A DNA stretch of 25,452 nucleotides, from NCBI GenBank assembly GCA_003220855.1, contig QHTP01000025.1, forward strand, positions 1-25,452, in the 5' to 3' direction. Position numbers and translations under genes: made by a program. Shown piece by piece: positions 7,932-16,942 of the stretch (position 1 is its first letter; each line of letters begins with the position of its first letter). Under the pieces are notes generated by a model. That model worked only from the letters and a program-made list of their open reading frames with translations. It was not told where the DNA came from and did no database searches. This stretch comes from Gemmatimonadota bacterium. GTDB lineage: Bacteria; Gemmatimonadota; Gemmatimonadetes; Gemmatimonadales; GWC2-71-9.

Positions 7932-9182
7932 CTACTGGCCGCCGCTCGTCCCCGACAGGCCGGGCGTGGCGGGCGGCTCGGCGCCGTTTTTCGGTCGCAG
8001 CGAGCCGCGCTGATACACACTGCGTGGGTTCCACAGCACCCACGACGTAATGCCGAGGTCTTCGGCCGCCCGGATCTGCTCGCGGATCTCGAACGGCGTG
8101 TAGCGCGGCAGCCTGCGTCCCAGCGTGAAGGCTTGGAGGAACGGCCGGATCTCGGCCGAGCCGGGCAGGGGGCGAGACCGGTGCAGTGCGTCGGTGAGGG
8201 CGCTGCGCACGATGTGATACGGCTGGCCGTTGGGCCACGCGTATCCGAAGGCGCCGCGATAGTAATGGCTCGGATACACCATCGGCAGCACCACGTCGGC
8301 CACGCGCACGAAATCTTCCCACACCTGCCCGATACCGAGATCGCCCGTCGTCACCGAAGCGGTAAGGCCGAAGATGTCGAACGTGACGGGCACGCCGAGC
8401 GGCCGGAGCCGCTCCTTCATGAGCGCCACGTGAGCACGCACCGCGTCTCGCTGGGTCTCACCCGGGCGGTGGGCGGGGAAGATCGCGGTGGCCATGCGCT
8501 CCCGCGGCTCGTCGGGGAAGCGCACGTAGTCGAACTGCACCTCCTGGAAGCCGAGGCGCACCGCCTCGCGCGCCAGCTCCGCCGAGTAGATCCACACCGA
8601 ATCGTTGTACGCGTCGACCCACGCGATATGGATCCGGTCGCGCCACAGGCCACCCGTGTCACGCTCCTTGACCGACCAGGCGGGCTTGCGCTCGGCGAGC
8701 AGCGGGTCCTTGGCCACCACGATGCGCGCGATCGCATAGATGCCGTGCGCCGCGAGCGTGTCGAGCCGGGCGCGGGCGTCTTTGGCACGCACACAGGTGT
8801 TGGCGCCGATCTGCTGGGCCGTCGGCACGGACGACGGGTACAGCAGGCAGCCGGTGTCGTCCTTCACATCGATGACGAAGGCGTTCACCTCGGTTTCATC
8901 CGCCAGCCGCACCAGCTGCCACAGCTTCGGCGACCCGAACGCCCAGGCGTTCACGTACAATGCCTTGATGTTGGCGGCGCGCGGGAGCAGCACGTCTTCC
9001 TGCTGCACATAGTGGATTTCGACGGGGCGGAGCAGCACCTTCACTTCGTCCGCCGCCGTTGTGGTCACGACCGCCGCGGCCTGGTCGAGCGAGTCGTGTG
9101 TCGCGCCGTCCTGCGCAAAAAGGCCGCGACTCGAGATGAGCGCGGCCAGCAAGAGCACGCCTGCCTGCCGGACCACAACCAT
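7932..9182 (-). CDS. Secreted DUF4015 putative glycoside hydrolase
   Basis: This 416-residue protein begins with a clear signal peptide (VLLLAALISSRGLFA, cleavage before Gln24) and then a TIM-barrel-like domain of the DUF4015 type. Strands and motifs include VNAFVIDVKDDTG, YAIARIVVAKDP, EVQFDYVRFPDE, VTFDIFG and VVLPMVYPSHY. Acidic residues at barrel-strand ends (DVKDD, QFDYVRFPDE) are candidate catalytic residues. The family is related to alpha-amylase-like glycoside hydrolases, but its substrate is poorly defined; a cell-wall or exopolysaccharide sugar is plausible. The ATG at 9180-9182 lies 10 bases after a TATCGT -10 element. The gene converges on the aconitase-type gene with 9 bases between the stops; the GC-rich gap has only short inverted repeats. 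The tail is Pro- and Gly-rich. Confidence 0.88.
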   Translation of the reverse strand: MVVVRQAGVLLLAALISSRGLFAQDGATHDSLDQAAAVVTTTAADEVKVLLRPVEIHYVQQEDVLLPRAANIKALYVNAWAFGSPKLWQLVRLADETEVNAFVIDVKDDTGCLLYPSSVPTAQQIGANTCVRAKDARARLDTLAAHGIYAIARIVVAKDPLLAERKPAWSVKERDTGGLWRDRIHIAWVDAYNDSVWIYSAELAREAVRLGFQEVQFDYVRFPDEPRERMATAIFPAHRPGETQRDAVRAHVALMKERLRPLGVPVTFDIFGLTASVTTGDLGIGQVWEDFVRVADVVLPMVYPSHYYRGAFGYAWPNGQPYHIVRSALTDALHRSRPLPGSAEIRPFLQAFTLGRRLPRYTPFEIREQIRAAEDLGITSWVLWNPRSVYQRGSLRPKNGAEPPATPGLSGTSGGQ

Positions 9183-9192
9183 AGGGGGCTAC

Positions 9193-9221
9193 ACGATAGG
9201 AATGGCGTGGTAATCGGACAA
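9193..9221 (-). promoter_or_regulatory. Candidate promoter of the DUF4015 gene
   Basis: On the minus strand, TTGTCC (9221-9216) and TATCGT (9198-9193) have a 17-base spacer. The -10 ends 10 bases before the ATG, so the leader would be only a few bases. This suggests the gene is transcribed separately from the M14 peptidase gene, whose stop lies 54 bases upstream of this start. Confidence 0.5.
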
Positions 9222-9236
9222 GAGACCTGAGTCACA

Positions 9237-11615
9237 TCACTTGGGGGTCAGCTGTAAGCTGTTGAACAGTAACGGGTAAGTGGCGATGCTCTGACCCCGG
9301 TACTGCGGCCGGAAGCCGAACAGCACGACGCGGCCCTGTCCCAGCCTCACCTCGACCAACGCCGCCCGCCCGGCTACGCGGTCGGGGTGCAACACCCACC
9401 CCGACAAGAGCACCTTGTCGGGATCCGTCGGGTACCGACCGACGACACGGACCGCGCTCGAGTCGAGCACTTCGAACGCCGGGCCGCCCTCGTACCAGGC
9501 GATACTCTGGGCCGGCATGCCGCGCGCGATCGGATCGCTCGGGTCGAGCTCCAGGCGGAAGATCGACCCAGGAGCGTAGAACTCGTCGTCGGCCACGCCT
9601 TCGAGCACGTTGCGAACCGGGAGCAGCAGCTGTTGGACCGCGAAGCGACTCGCGTCGTTGAGGGCGACCAGCGTGCCCCCGTCCTGCGCGAACTGGCGCA
9701 GCGCCTTCACGCCGTCTTCGCCCAGGCCGCCCGGGTACGGAGCGGGATACTCACGGGGAACGCCGTCGAGCAGCTCGTGCGGCGACTGGTCGGGCAGAAC
9801 GATGATATCGAACGCCGCGCGGAGCTTCCCCGCCCGTACGACGGAGTCGACTATCGAGGTGTACGGCACCTTCCAGGTGTCGAACACCCAGCGCGTCCAG
9901 CCCTCGTCGATCGGCGCGGCGTACGAGCGGTACAGCCCCACGCGGGGGGCATCAGGCCCGGCGAAGTGGGCGTAGCTCGGGCTCGCGGTCGGGGGCTCGA
10001 CGGGGGCCGAGAGACCGATGCGGAGCGAGTCGTGGGCGAGGACGGCCGACACCCCCATCAAGAGCGGCAGCGTGTGGGCGGTGACGTCGTACGGCGGGAG
10101 CGGTGGGCCGCCGGGATAAAGCCGCAGGTCGGGATACCGTTGGGGCTCGAGCAGGGTTTTCGCGAACGCGGCATACGGTTGCCGTAGCACCACGACATAG
10201 CTTCCCGCGGGGAAACGCTGTCCGCCGAGTGCGATGGGGTGCAGCGCCGTGCGGATCTCGACCTGGCCGCGGTGCAGGATGCCGAGCAGGGTCACGAGGC
10301 CGAGGGAGTCCTGATGCTGGCGAGGAATGACGTACGCGTACGGCCAGCCGCGCCAGCCCCGCACGGCCCGCGTCCCGACCGTGAGAAAATTCGCGAGCCA
10401 CCGGTCGCGGTAGCGCGCCGCGTTCTGGAGCAGCGCGTAGGCGCCGTCGGTCTGGTAGCTCACGATGTCGCGCAGCGTCCAACGCCCGCCCGGCCACGGA
10501 TGGCCGAAGTTCCACGACCGCTCCCGCGGGTCGAAGCCGCGCGCGCGTGTGGCCAGCCGCTCGAAGGGCACTTCGACGGGCGACGCGAGATTCGCGCTGG
10601 CCGCCTCGGACAGGATGCGGACGCCGCCGTGGTAATGCTGGTAAGAGCGGGCCGGTGTCCAGGCGTCGTAGATCGCGCTGATGGCGATGCCCGTCTTCCC
10701 TTCGCCCGCCAGCTCCCACGCCATCGCCGTACCGAGCGCATTCACGCCGTCCACCAGCAGGGGGTCGACGTTAGGCTCGATCGGGTCGAGGTAGGGCGGC
10801 AGGAACAGGCGCGATCCGTCGCTGTCCTGCTGATGGATGTCGTGCACGATCTGCGGATGCCACACGTTGTGGATCGAGTCCACGACCAGCTGCGTCTCGA
10901 TCTGCGTGAACGCGTACCAGTCGCGGTTGTTGTCGTGCCCGACGTAGGCGTGATAGAGCTCGGGTGGGTCGCTGCCCTCGGCCGGGGTGCCGAGCGTGCG
11001 GCCGTACCAGTGGGCGACGATCGTGACCCCGTCGGGATTGAGCGACGGTACGAGCCAGAGAATCACGTTGTCGAGGATCGCCCGGGTGGCGGCGCCGGTG
11101 TCGCTCGCGAGCCGGTAGGCGAGCAGGGCGGGCGTAAAGTGTCCGCCGACTTCGTTGGAGTGAATCCCCGACGTGATGAGGACGATGGTCTTCCCGGTCC
11201 GCAGCGCCTCCTCCACGTCCTGCGGGCGCTTGGGGGCGCGAGGGTCGGCGAGCCTCGCGTTGAGCTCCCGATAACGATCCAGCAGCCGCAGGTTCTGGGG
11301 GCTCGAGATCGCAAGCGCGACGAACGGCGCGCCCAGGGTGGTGCGCCCCAGTTCGTGGTAGCGGATCCGGTCGCTCGCCTTCGCGAGCGCCTGGTAATAG
11401 CGAACCAGCGTCGGCCAGTCGGCCAGCTTGCGATCGTCGCCCGGCTCGAAGCCGAGCACGGCACGCGGCGGGGGGATGCGGGCCGCGGCGGCGGGGGCGG
11501 GCCGACGGCTGGCCGGAGCCGGCCGTCGGGACGGGGACGGGCGGTGTTGCGCCCAGGCCGGCGCGAGCGCACCGGCGACGAGCGCGCAGCACGCGAGGAG
11601 CGGGATATGCCTCAT
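9237..11615 (-). CDS. Secreted M14-family zinc carboxypeptidase with C-terminal domain
   Basis: This 792-residue protein starts with a signal peptide (ending PAWA, before Gln23) and a Pro/Arg/Ala-rich linker to about residue 50, followed by an M14 peptidase domain. The zinc ligands are His152 and Glu155 (GIHSNEVGG) and probably His261 (VHDIHQQDSDG). NPDG (193-196) and NNRDW (229-233) match the family's substrate-binding region. After about residue 560 the chain has an FDIIVLPDQSP segment and a glutamine-amidotransferase-like Rossmann layout, as seen in other large bacterial M14 proteins. I chose the ATG at 11613-11615 because the signal peptide starts there. The frame stays open upstream only by running through the OmpA repeats out of frame. 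It lies 44 bases after the upstream OmpA gene, probably in its operon. It is likely exported and trims peptides outside the cytoplasm. Confidence 0.92.
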   Translation of the reverse strand: MRHIPLLACCALVAGALAPAWAQHRPSPSRRPAPASRRPAPAAAARIPPPRAVLGFEPGDDRKLADWPTLVRYYQALAKASDRIRYHELGRTTLGAPFVALAISSPQNLRLLDRYRELNARLADPRAPKRPQDVEEALRTGKTIVLITSGIHSNEVGGHFTPALLAYRLASDTGAATRAILDNVILWLVPSLNPDGVTIVAHWYGRTLGTPAEGSDPPELYHAYVGHDNNRDWYAFTQIETQLVVDSIHNVWHPQIVHDIHQQDSDGSRLFLPPYLDPIEPNVDPLLVDGVNALGTAMAWELAGEGKTGIAISAIYDAWTPARSYQHYHGGVRILSEAASANLASPVEVPFERLATRARGFDPRERSWNFGHPWPGGRWTLRDIVSYQTDGAYALLQNAARYRDRWLANFLTVGTRAVRGWRGWPYAYVIPRQHQDSLGLVTLLGILHRGQVEIRTALHPIALGGQRFPAGSYVVVLRQPYAAFAKTLLEPQRYPDLRLYPGGPPLPPYDVTAHTLPLLMGVSAVLAHDSLRIGLSAPVEPPTASPSYAHFAGPDAPRVGLYRSYAAPIDEGWTRWVFDTWKVPYTSIVDSVVRAGKLRAAFDIIVLPDQSPHELLDGVPREYPAPYPGGLGEDGVKALRQFAQDGGTLVALNDASRFAVQQLLLPVRNVLEGVADDEFYAPGSIFRLELDPSDPIARGMPAQSIAWYEGGPAFEVLDSSAVRVVGRYPTDPDKVLLSGWVLHPDRVAGRAALVEVRLGQGRVVLFGFRPQYRGQSIATYPLLFNSLQLTPK

Positions 11616-11659
11616 GGGGGGCCCAAGATATCGAGGCGCGCCCCGTCTGACCACCGCCG

Positions 11660-13255
11660 TCAGGGAAGCTTGTGCAGCTCCACGCGACGGTTTTGCGCCC
11701 GCCCGCCGGCGGTGCTGTTGGGCGCGATGTAGCCCGACGCGCCGTATCCCTTGGCCAGCATGCGCACCGGCGGCACACCCTTGCGCGCCAGGTAGAACCG
11801 TACGGCGGCGGCGCGCGCCTGCGACAGCCGCAGGTTCGAGAACTTCGTCCCGGTGCTGTCTGTGTATCCCGCCACTTCGATCCGGATCTCGGGGTTCGCC
11901 AGGAGCGACGCCGCAACGGCGTCGAGCACCAGGTACGAGTCGCGCGTCAGCACTGACCGACCCGTCTCGAAGTTCACTCCGCGCAGGATCAGCGTCGGCC
12001 GCGGCGCCGGCGCCCCCGACGCGGTCGGTCGCGCCGCTTCGGGCGCGAACAGCACCAGACAGCCGTTCGCATCCACCTGGCTTCCCGGCGGCGCCGGCGG
12101 GCACTTCGCGGGCGCGGGCGCGGCGGCCGCGGCCGGGGCCCTGACGGCCTCGACCGGGAGCGGACAGCCCGTCGCGTCGACTTTGGTGCCGGGGGGCGTG
12201 TTGGGACACTGGTCTATGCCGTCCGGCACGCCGTCCAAGTCGGAATCGAGTGGGCACCCGTTGGCGTCCACCGTGGCGCCCTTGGGTGTGTTGGGACACT
12301 TGTCGAGGCCGTCCGGCACGCCGTCGCCATCGGAGTCCGTGGGGCACCCCTTGGCGTCCACCGCGGCACCCGCGGGCGTGTTGGGGCACTGATCGATGCC
12401 GTCGGGCACCCCGTCGCCGTCGGAATCGATCGGGCAGCCCTTCGCGTCGACCTTGGCGCCGCTCGGCGTGTTGGGACACTGGTCGAGCCCGTCGGGGACC
12501 CCGTCGCCGTCGGCGTCGGTGGGGCAGCCCGTGGCGTCGACATGCGCGCCGAGGGGAGTGCCCGGGCACTTGTCGAGCCCGTCGGGCACACCGTCGCGAT
12601 CCGAATCGATCGGGCAGCCGCGCGCGTCGACCACCGCGCCGACCGGTGTGCTTGGGCAGGCGTCTTTGTCGTCGGGCACGCCGTCGCCGTCGGAGTCCTT
12701 GCGGACGGTCCCGAGATGCAGCACCGAGAGGCCGACGGTGCCGAGATAGTGGGTCACCGACTTGAACCCGAAGTTCGACTGCGTGTTCGGGGTGACGATC
12801 GTCCGGCCCTCGACACGCAGGGCGATGCGATTGGTGAGGAACAGGCGGATCCCGGCGCCGCCGTGCACGGCATTGTCGGTGAAGTGGTACGGGGCGCGCG
12901 TTCCGAAATCGAGCAGCGAATACCCGCCGAGCGCGTAGACCGTGAGCCGAGGCAAGCGCAACGCGTTGACTACGAGCGACGCGCCCGCGATCAAAGGCTG
13001 CAGCGTGTTGGCCGTCCCGCCCGGCGGGGTCACCGTGTACTCGGGCTGGAACAGCGCGTCCCCTTCGATGCCGACGACGTTGCCCAGGAAATAGCCCAGG
13101 CGGACACCGCCGCCCGGTTTCTCCCCGAGGCCGAACGCTGGGTCGTAGCGCGTATAGGAGGCGAACGCTCCGGCCTCGAACTGCCCGGCGCGCTGGGCCG
13201 CGAGGGCGCCCGCTGTGAGCGCGAGCGTGCCCGTCAGCAACGCGATTCGTCTCAT
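11660..13255 (-). CDS. OmpA-family protein with six TSP3 repeats (first copy)
   Basis: This 531-residue envelope protein has a signal peptide (ALTAGALAA, before Gln21) and an eight-strand-like beta-barrel to about residue 185. Six 30-residue thrombospondin-type-3 calcium repeats follow (187-366, DxDxDGVPDG...CPNTP...GCP). After an Ala/Pro linker, a C-terminal OmpA/MotB-like peptidoglycan-binding domain starts at about residue 415 (FETGRSVL, GYTDSTG, NLRLSQARA, GGRAQNRRVEL). It should span the outer membrane and hold the cell wall; the repeats likely form a stiff calcium-bound rod. The ATG at 13253-13255 overlaps the stop of the second OmpA gene (ATGA), which implies coupling. The frame remains open upstream, but only as a shadow of the neighbouring gene. 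Confidence 0.95.
   Translation of the reverse strand: MRRIALLTGTLALTAGALAAQRAGQFEAGAFASYTRYDPAFGLGEKPGGGVRLGYFLGNVVGIEGDALFQPEYTVTPPGGTANTLQPLIAGASLVVNALRLPRLTVYALGGYSLLDFGTRAPYHFTDNAVHGGAGIRLFLTNRIALRVEGRTIVTPNTQSNFGFKSVTHYLGTVGLSVLHLGTVRKDSDGDGVPDDKDACPSTPVGAVVDARGCPIDSDRDGVPDGLDKCPGTPLGAHVDATGCPTDADGDGVPDGLDQCPNTPSGAKVDAKGCPIDSDGDGVPDGIDQCPNTPAGAAVDAKGCPTDSDGDGVPDGLDKCPNTPKGATVDANGCPLDSDLDGVPDGIDQCPNTPPGTKVDATGCPLPVEAVRAPAAAAAPAPAKCPPAPPGSQVDANGCLVLFAPEAARPTASGAPAPRPTLILRGVNFETGRSVLTRDSYLVLDAVAASLLANPEIRIEVAGYTDSTGTKFSNLRLSQARAAAVRFYLARKGVPPVRMLAKGYGASGYIAPNSTAGGRAQNRRVELHKLP
12158..12697 (-). repeat. Six tandem 90-base repeats encoding TSP3 calcium motifs
   Basis: There are six units of exactly 90 bases (30 residues each). 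Each carries the calcium-binding DSDGDGVPD-type core and two cysteines (CPNTP and GCP). The units are similar but not identical. A degenerate seventh half-repeat (CPPAPPGSQVDANGC) follows in the linker. Confidence 0.93.
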
Positions 13256-14703
13256 GGCAGCTGGTGCAGCTCGACGCGCCGGTTCTGCGCCCGTCCCGCC
13301 GCTGTCGTGTTGGGTGCGATCGGATTCGCGGGTCCGTAGCCTTTCGCCACCATGCGGCTGGGCGCGACGCCGCGCGTCGCGAGATACGCCTGCACCGCCT
13401 CGGCGCGCGCCTGCGACAGGCGGGCGTTGGTCGCGGCGGCGCCGGTGTTGTCCGTGTAACCGGCGATCTCGATGCGGATGTCGGGATTCGCCTGCAGCGA
13501 CTGTGCGACGATGTCGAGCACCGTGAACGACTCCGGCTTGAGCGCCGACTTGCCGGTTTCGAAGATCACGCCGCGCAGGATCACCGGCGTGCGCTCGGGA
13601 GTGAACAGGATCGGACACCCGGACGCATCCACGCGCGTGCCACGCGGCGTGTTGGGACACTTGTCCTTGCTGTCGTCGACCCCGTCGCCATCCGAGTCCT
13701 TGAACCGCTGGCAGCCCACGCTGTCGACTTCCACGCCGGGCGGGGTGTTGGGGCACTTGTCGATGCCGTCCGGCACGCCGTCCATGTCCGAGTCGAGCGG
13801 ACAGCCGACCTTGTCCACCACGGCGCCCGCCGGCGTGTTGGGACATTGATCGATGCCGTCGAACACTCCATCGCCGTCCGCGTCGGAGGGACAGCCTCGG
13901 GAGTCGACCGTGGCGCCGGCGGGCGTGTCGGGGCACTGATCGATGCCGTCGGGCACGCCGTCGTGATCCGAGTCGATGGGGCATCCGGTCGCATCGACGT
14001 GAGCGCCGCGCGGGGTGTTGGGGCAACGGTCGAGACCATCGAGCACGCCGTCGCCATCGGAGTCCGATGGGCAGCCACGCGCGTCGACCGTGGCCCCGGC
14101 GGGCGTGCGGGGACAGGCGTCGCGGCTATCCGGCACGCCGTCACCGTCGGAGTCGATCGCCGGGCCGCCGCCGGCAAAGATCGACAGCCCGACCGACCCG
14201 ACGACATGACCGGCCCACGTGGCGCCGGCGAAGGCGCTGTTCGGCGCGTAGATGCCGCGCACCTCCAGCCGCAGCGCGGCGCGATCGCCCAGGAACACCC
14301 GGTCGCCCAGTCCGCCGTGGATCGCGTTGTCGGTGAAGCGGTAGGGTGAGGCCTGCTCGAAGTCGAGGCGGGAATAGCCGCCCAGCACGTAGACCACGTT
14401 TCGGGCGCCGCCGAAATTCAGGACGAGGCTCGCGGCCCCGACGGCGAGTGTGGCGGATGCGCCGCCCGTGCGCGGCGTGAGGCTCTGGTAGCTGCCGTCG
14501 AGCTCCGCGCTCACGACGTTATTGAAGAAGTACGCGAGGCGGCCTCCAGCGCCGACCTGGTTCTCCAGATCGAACAGCTGGTCGTAGCGTGCCATCGAGG
14601 CGAAGGCCCCGAGCTCGAACTGGTGTGCGCGCTGGGCGCCGAGGCCCGCCGGAGCGCCGGCCAGCACCGTTGCCGAGACGAGGACGATCGCGAGCGTGCG
14701 CAC
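13252..14703 (-). CDS. OmpA-family protein with six TSP3 repeats (second copy)
   Basis: This 483-residue paralogue has the same layout as the downstream copy. A signal peptide (VLAGAPAGLGA, before Gln24) is followed by a beta-barrel to about residue 175, six TSP3 repeats (184-365) and a C-terminal OmpA domain (about 373-483; FETGKSAL, GYTDNTG, ARLSQARAEAV, GRAQNRRVEL). The linker between the last repeat and the OmpA domain is much shorter than in the other copy. The start is a GTG (14701-14703) with an AGGAAGGA Shine-Dalgarno at 14714-14721. It is the first gene of an operon with the other OmpA protein (ATGA overlap) and then the M14 peptidase. The pair looks like a tandem duplication that has diverged in the barrel and linker. 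Confidence 0.95.
   Translation of the reverse strand: MRTLAIVLVSATVLAGAPAGLGAQRAHQFELGAFASMARYDQLFDLENQVGAGGRLAYFFNNVVSAELDGSYQSLTPRTGGASATLAVGAASLVLNFGGARNVVYVLGGYSRLDFEQASPYRFTDNAIHGGLGDRVFLGDRAALRLEVRGIYAPNSAFAGATWAGHVVGSVGLSIFAGGGPAIDSDGDGVPDSRDACPRTPAGATVDARGCPSDSDGDGVLDGLDRCPNTPRGAHVDATGCPIDSDHDGVPDGIDQCPDTPAGATVDSRGCPSDADGDGVFDGIDQCPNTPAGAVVDKVGCPLDSDMDGVPDGIDKCPNTPPGVEVDSVGCQRFKDSDGDGVDDSKDKCPNTPRGTRVDASGCPILFTPERTPVILRGVIFETGKSALKPESFTVLDIVAQSLQANPDIRIEIAGYTDNTGAAATNARLSQARAEAVQAYLATRGVAPSRMVAKGYGPANPIAPNTTAAGRAQNRRVELHQLP
13609..14154 (-). repeat. Six tandem TSP3-coding repeats, one with a two-residue insertion
   Basis: There are six units of about 90 bases encoding DxDGDGVxDxxDxCPxTP...VDxxGCP. 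The fifth unit is two residues longer (ends GCQRFK in place of GCP plus one residue), giving 546 bases in total. They are paralogous to the repeats at 12158-12697. Confidence 0.92.
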
Positions 14704-14744
14704 CGGCGGCCGATCCTTCCTAAGGTCGCACTACGGTAACAATT

Positions 14745-14773
14745 CGGCCTCCGGTTTGAAACCCCGGAGGCCG
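14745..14773 (-). terminator. Strong hairpin between the MCP and OmpA genes
   Basis: A perfect 10-base stem (CGGCCTCCGG and CCGGAGGCCG) with a 9-base loop lies after the MCP stop (14799) and before the OmpA start (14703). On the minus strand the sequence after the stem is AATTGTT rather than a T-run, so it is a probable but not classical intrinsic terminator. It marks the operon boundary. Confidence 0.55.
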
Positions 14774-14798
14774 TTGCGCGTGACGCACATCACGCCTA

Positions 14799-16916
14799 CT
14801 AGCGCCCGTTTTCCCCGCGGACGAAGCGCACGGCCCTGGCGAGGTGGTCGGCCAGCGCCGCCAGCTCGGTGGCGCCGCGCGCCAGCCCCTCGATCGCCTG
14901 GAGCTGCTCGGCGGCGGCGGCCGCGACCGCCTCCGCTTCCTGGGTGGACGCGTGGGCGCCGCCCTTCGCCTGCTCGAGCGACTTACCGATCGTGCCCGCC
15001 CGCTCGCGGATGCCGTGCGCCAGGTCCGCCACCCGCTTGCCGGCGCGCGCCGTGCCGGAGGCCCCCTCGGCGATGCGGGTCAGGTCCTGGACCCAGTCGG
15101 TCGAGCCCTGGACCACCTCGGCCAGGTCGCCCCGGATGCGCTCGAGCAGTTGTGCCGCGCGGTCCAGCGCGCGGCGCGTCTCCTGCGCCGACTTGCCGAC
15201 GTTGCGGGCCTCGCGACCGCTCTCCTCGGCGAGCTTGTGGACCTCGTCGGCCACGACCGCGAAGCCGCGGCCGTGCACGCCGGCGCGGGCCGCCTCGATG
15301 GTCGCGTTGAGCGCCAGCAGGTTCGTCTGGTTCGCGATGAACCCGATCGTTTCCGAGAACTTCTCGACCTGCTCCGCGACGTCGCGCAAGCGGCGCACTT
15401 CGCGCGCGCTTTCTTCGGTGGTCACGCCGAGGTCCGCGAGTCGGCGCGCCGCCGCCTGCGTGGCGAGCCGGATCTTCTCCGTCGTCTGCTCCATCTGCGC
15501 TCCCGACGCGCGGGTCTCGTCGCCCGCGGCCGCAACCTCGCCGGCGTGCTGGGCCAGCTCCGTCGCGTCGCGGGCGAGCGCGCTCACCAGGCCCGCGGCC
15601 TGAGCAGCGCCCTGGCTGGCCCGGCGCGCGGAGGCGGCGACCTCCTCGCTCGACGCATGGATCTGCTGGGTCGTCGCCGTGAGGGTCTGGATGTAGGCGC
15701 TGGTGCGGTCGGAGGCGCCCACGACGGGTTGCACCGAGCCTTCGATGGCGAGCATGAGCGCGAGCTGCGGCGCCAGCAGAGCCAGCAGGTCGCCGTCGGA
15801 ATCGCGGTACACGGCCGGATCCGAGTGACGCACACTCCACACGCCGACCAGCTGCGCGGCGTGGTACAGCGGCACCAGCACCTCCGATCCCGGCTGCTCC
15901 CGCCCGGGCGTCACCACCTGCTGGCGCGCGAGCGCGCGCGCCACCACCGGACGCCGCAGCCGCAGCACTTCGCCCGTGAGACCGGCATTGGCGTCGTAGC
16001 GGAAGGTGCCGCCGGGCGTGGCGGCGGTGTCGGCGATGAGCTGCATCTCGTTGGTCGCGACGTCGTAGCGTGCGAACCCCATATGCTCCCACGGCACCAG
16101 CCGGCGGGCCAGCTCCTGGATACGGGGAAAGCTCTTCGCGAGACTGATGTCGCGCGCGATCGCCTGGCCCAGCCCCTGGATCAGGGCCAGCTCGTCCGCG
16201 CGCACACCGCGGCGAATGACCGAGAGCGTCGCCGCCGTGGCGCCCGCGAGCGCCACGGCGATCACGAGAAAAACGGCCGTGTCGACGCTCGCGTGCATCA
16301 GCGCGAGCCAGCCGAGTGCGATGCCGGCGGAGCAGGCGTACACGACCGCCTCCCAGCGGGCGGTGAGTCGCGGGTCCACCCAGGCGAGAGAGCGCCCCAG
16401 CGCGAGCTCCAGGTAGAACGTCGCGTTCACGACCAGGGGCAGCAACAGGAGAAAGACGACGAGTGCGGGGAGATTCGCCGCCGCGATGGCCGCGGCGCCC
16501 GTCGCCCCATCGAGCCGCTCGTACACGAGCCCCGCCACGGCTCCCCCGGCGGTGAGATGCGCGGCGTTATCGAGCGCGGCCGCGAGCGGCAACCGGCGCA
16601 ATGCCACATCGCCCAGCACCATCGCGACCGGGCCGACCACGACGCCGAACGGCCAGCCGCGGTCGAGCATGGCGTACGCCATGACGCCCAGGATGTAGGA
16701 GGAAAAGCCATTCCCGGGGAGCCCGATGCCGAACCGCCGGGCCAGCGCGCCGACGACGACGAGCACGACCAGCTCTTCGACGGCGTCCGCTCCGAGCGTC
16801 GAGCGTTCCGCGGCGGAGGTTGCCACGGCGGCGGCGATCGCCGCGGCGGCGCCCAGCGCGACCAGCGCGCGTATCACCAGGCCCGGCGACGCCTTGAGAC
16901 GGGAGAGGGAACTCAT
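14799..16916 (-). CDS. Methyl-accepting chemotaxis protein with membrane sensor and GAF domain
   Basis: This 705-residue protein has a MASE-like integral-membrane N-terminus of about seven hydrophobic segments (residues 10-235) and a cytoplasmic GAF-like domain (about 250-395). The MCP signalling domain (about 410-690) contains the highly conserved hairpin tip around residues 524-564 (FIANQTNLLALNATIEAARAG... then GRGFAVVADEVHKLAEES). There is no periplasmic ligand domain, no visible HAMP domain and no C-terminal CheR-binding pentapeptide (it ends ENGR). It would pass membrane or cytoplasmic signals to CheA/CheW, but no che gene is in the window, so it is an orphan receptor. The ATG at 16914-16916 has no clear Shine-Dalgarno. 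It is divergent from the selenoprotein gene with 63 bases between the starts. Confidence 0.93.
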   Translation of the reverse strand: MSSLSRLKASPGLVIRALVALGAAAAIAAAVATSAAERSTLGADAVEELVVLVVVGALARRFGIGLPGNGFSSYILGVMAYAMLDRGWPFGVVVGPVAMVLGDVALRRLPLAAALDNAAHLTAGGAVAGLVYERLDGATGAAAIAAANLPALVVFLLLLPLVVNATFYLELALGRSLAWVDPRLTARWEAVVYACSAGIALGWLALMHASVDTAVFLVIAVALAGATAATLSVIRRGVRADELALIQGLGQAIARDISLAKSFPRIQELARRLVPWEHMGFARYDVATNEMQLIADTAATPGGTFRYDANAGLTGEVLRLRRPVVARALARQQVVTPGREQPGSEVLVPLYHAAQLVGVWSVRHSDPAVYRDSDGDLLALLAPQLALMLAIEGSVQPVVGASDRTSAYIQTLTATTQQIHASSEEVAASARRASQGAAQAAGLVSALARDATELAQHAGEVAAAGDETRASGAQMEQTTEKIRLATQAAARRLADLGVTTEESAREVRRLRDVAEQVEKFSETIGFIANQTNLLALNATIEAARAGVHGRGFAVVADEVHKLAEESGREARNVGKSAQETRRALDRAAQLLERIRGDLAEVVQGSTDWVQDLTRIAEGASGTARAGKRVADLAHGIRERAGTIGKSLEQAKGGAHASTQEAEAVAAAAAEQLQAIEGLARGATELAALADHLARAVRFVRGENGR

Positions 16917-16942
16917 GGCAAGCCCGGAGCAAGGTCGGCCCC

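Noticed and set aside
11616..12569. Long N-terminal extension of the M14 peptidase frame
   Set aside because: It is an out-of-frame reading of the OmpA TSP3 repeats; the signal peptide starts at 11615.
12158..12697. Regularly spaced repeats that could suggest a CRISPR array
   Set aside because: The 90-base periodicity is in frame and encodes TSP3 calcium motifs; there are no invariant repeats with unique spacers.
13256..14026. N-terminal extension of the first OmpA gene
   Set aside because: It is a shadow frame inside the second OmpA gene; the ATGA overlap and signal peptide fix the start at 13255.
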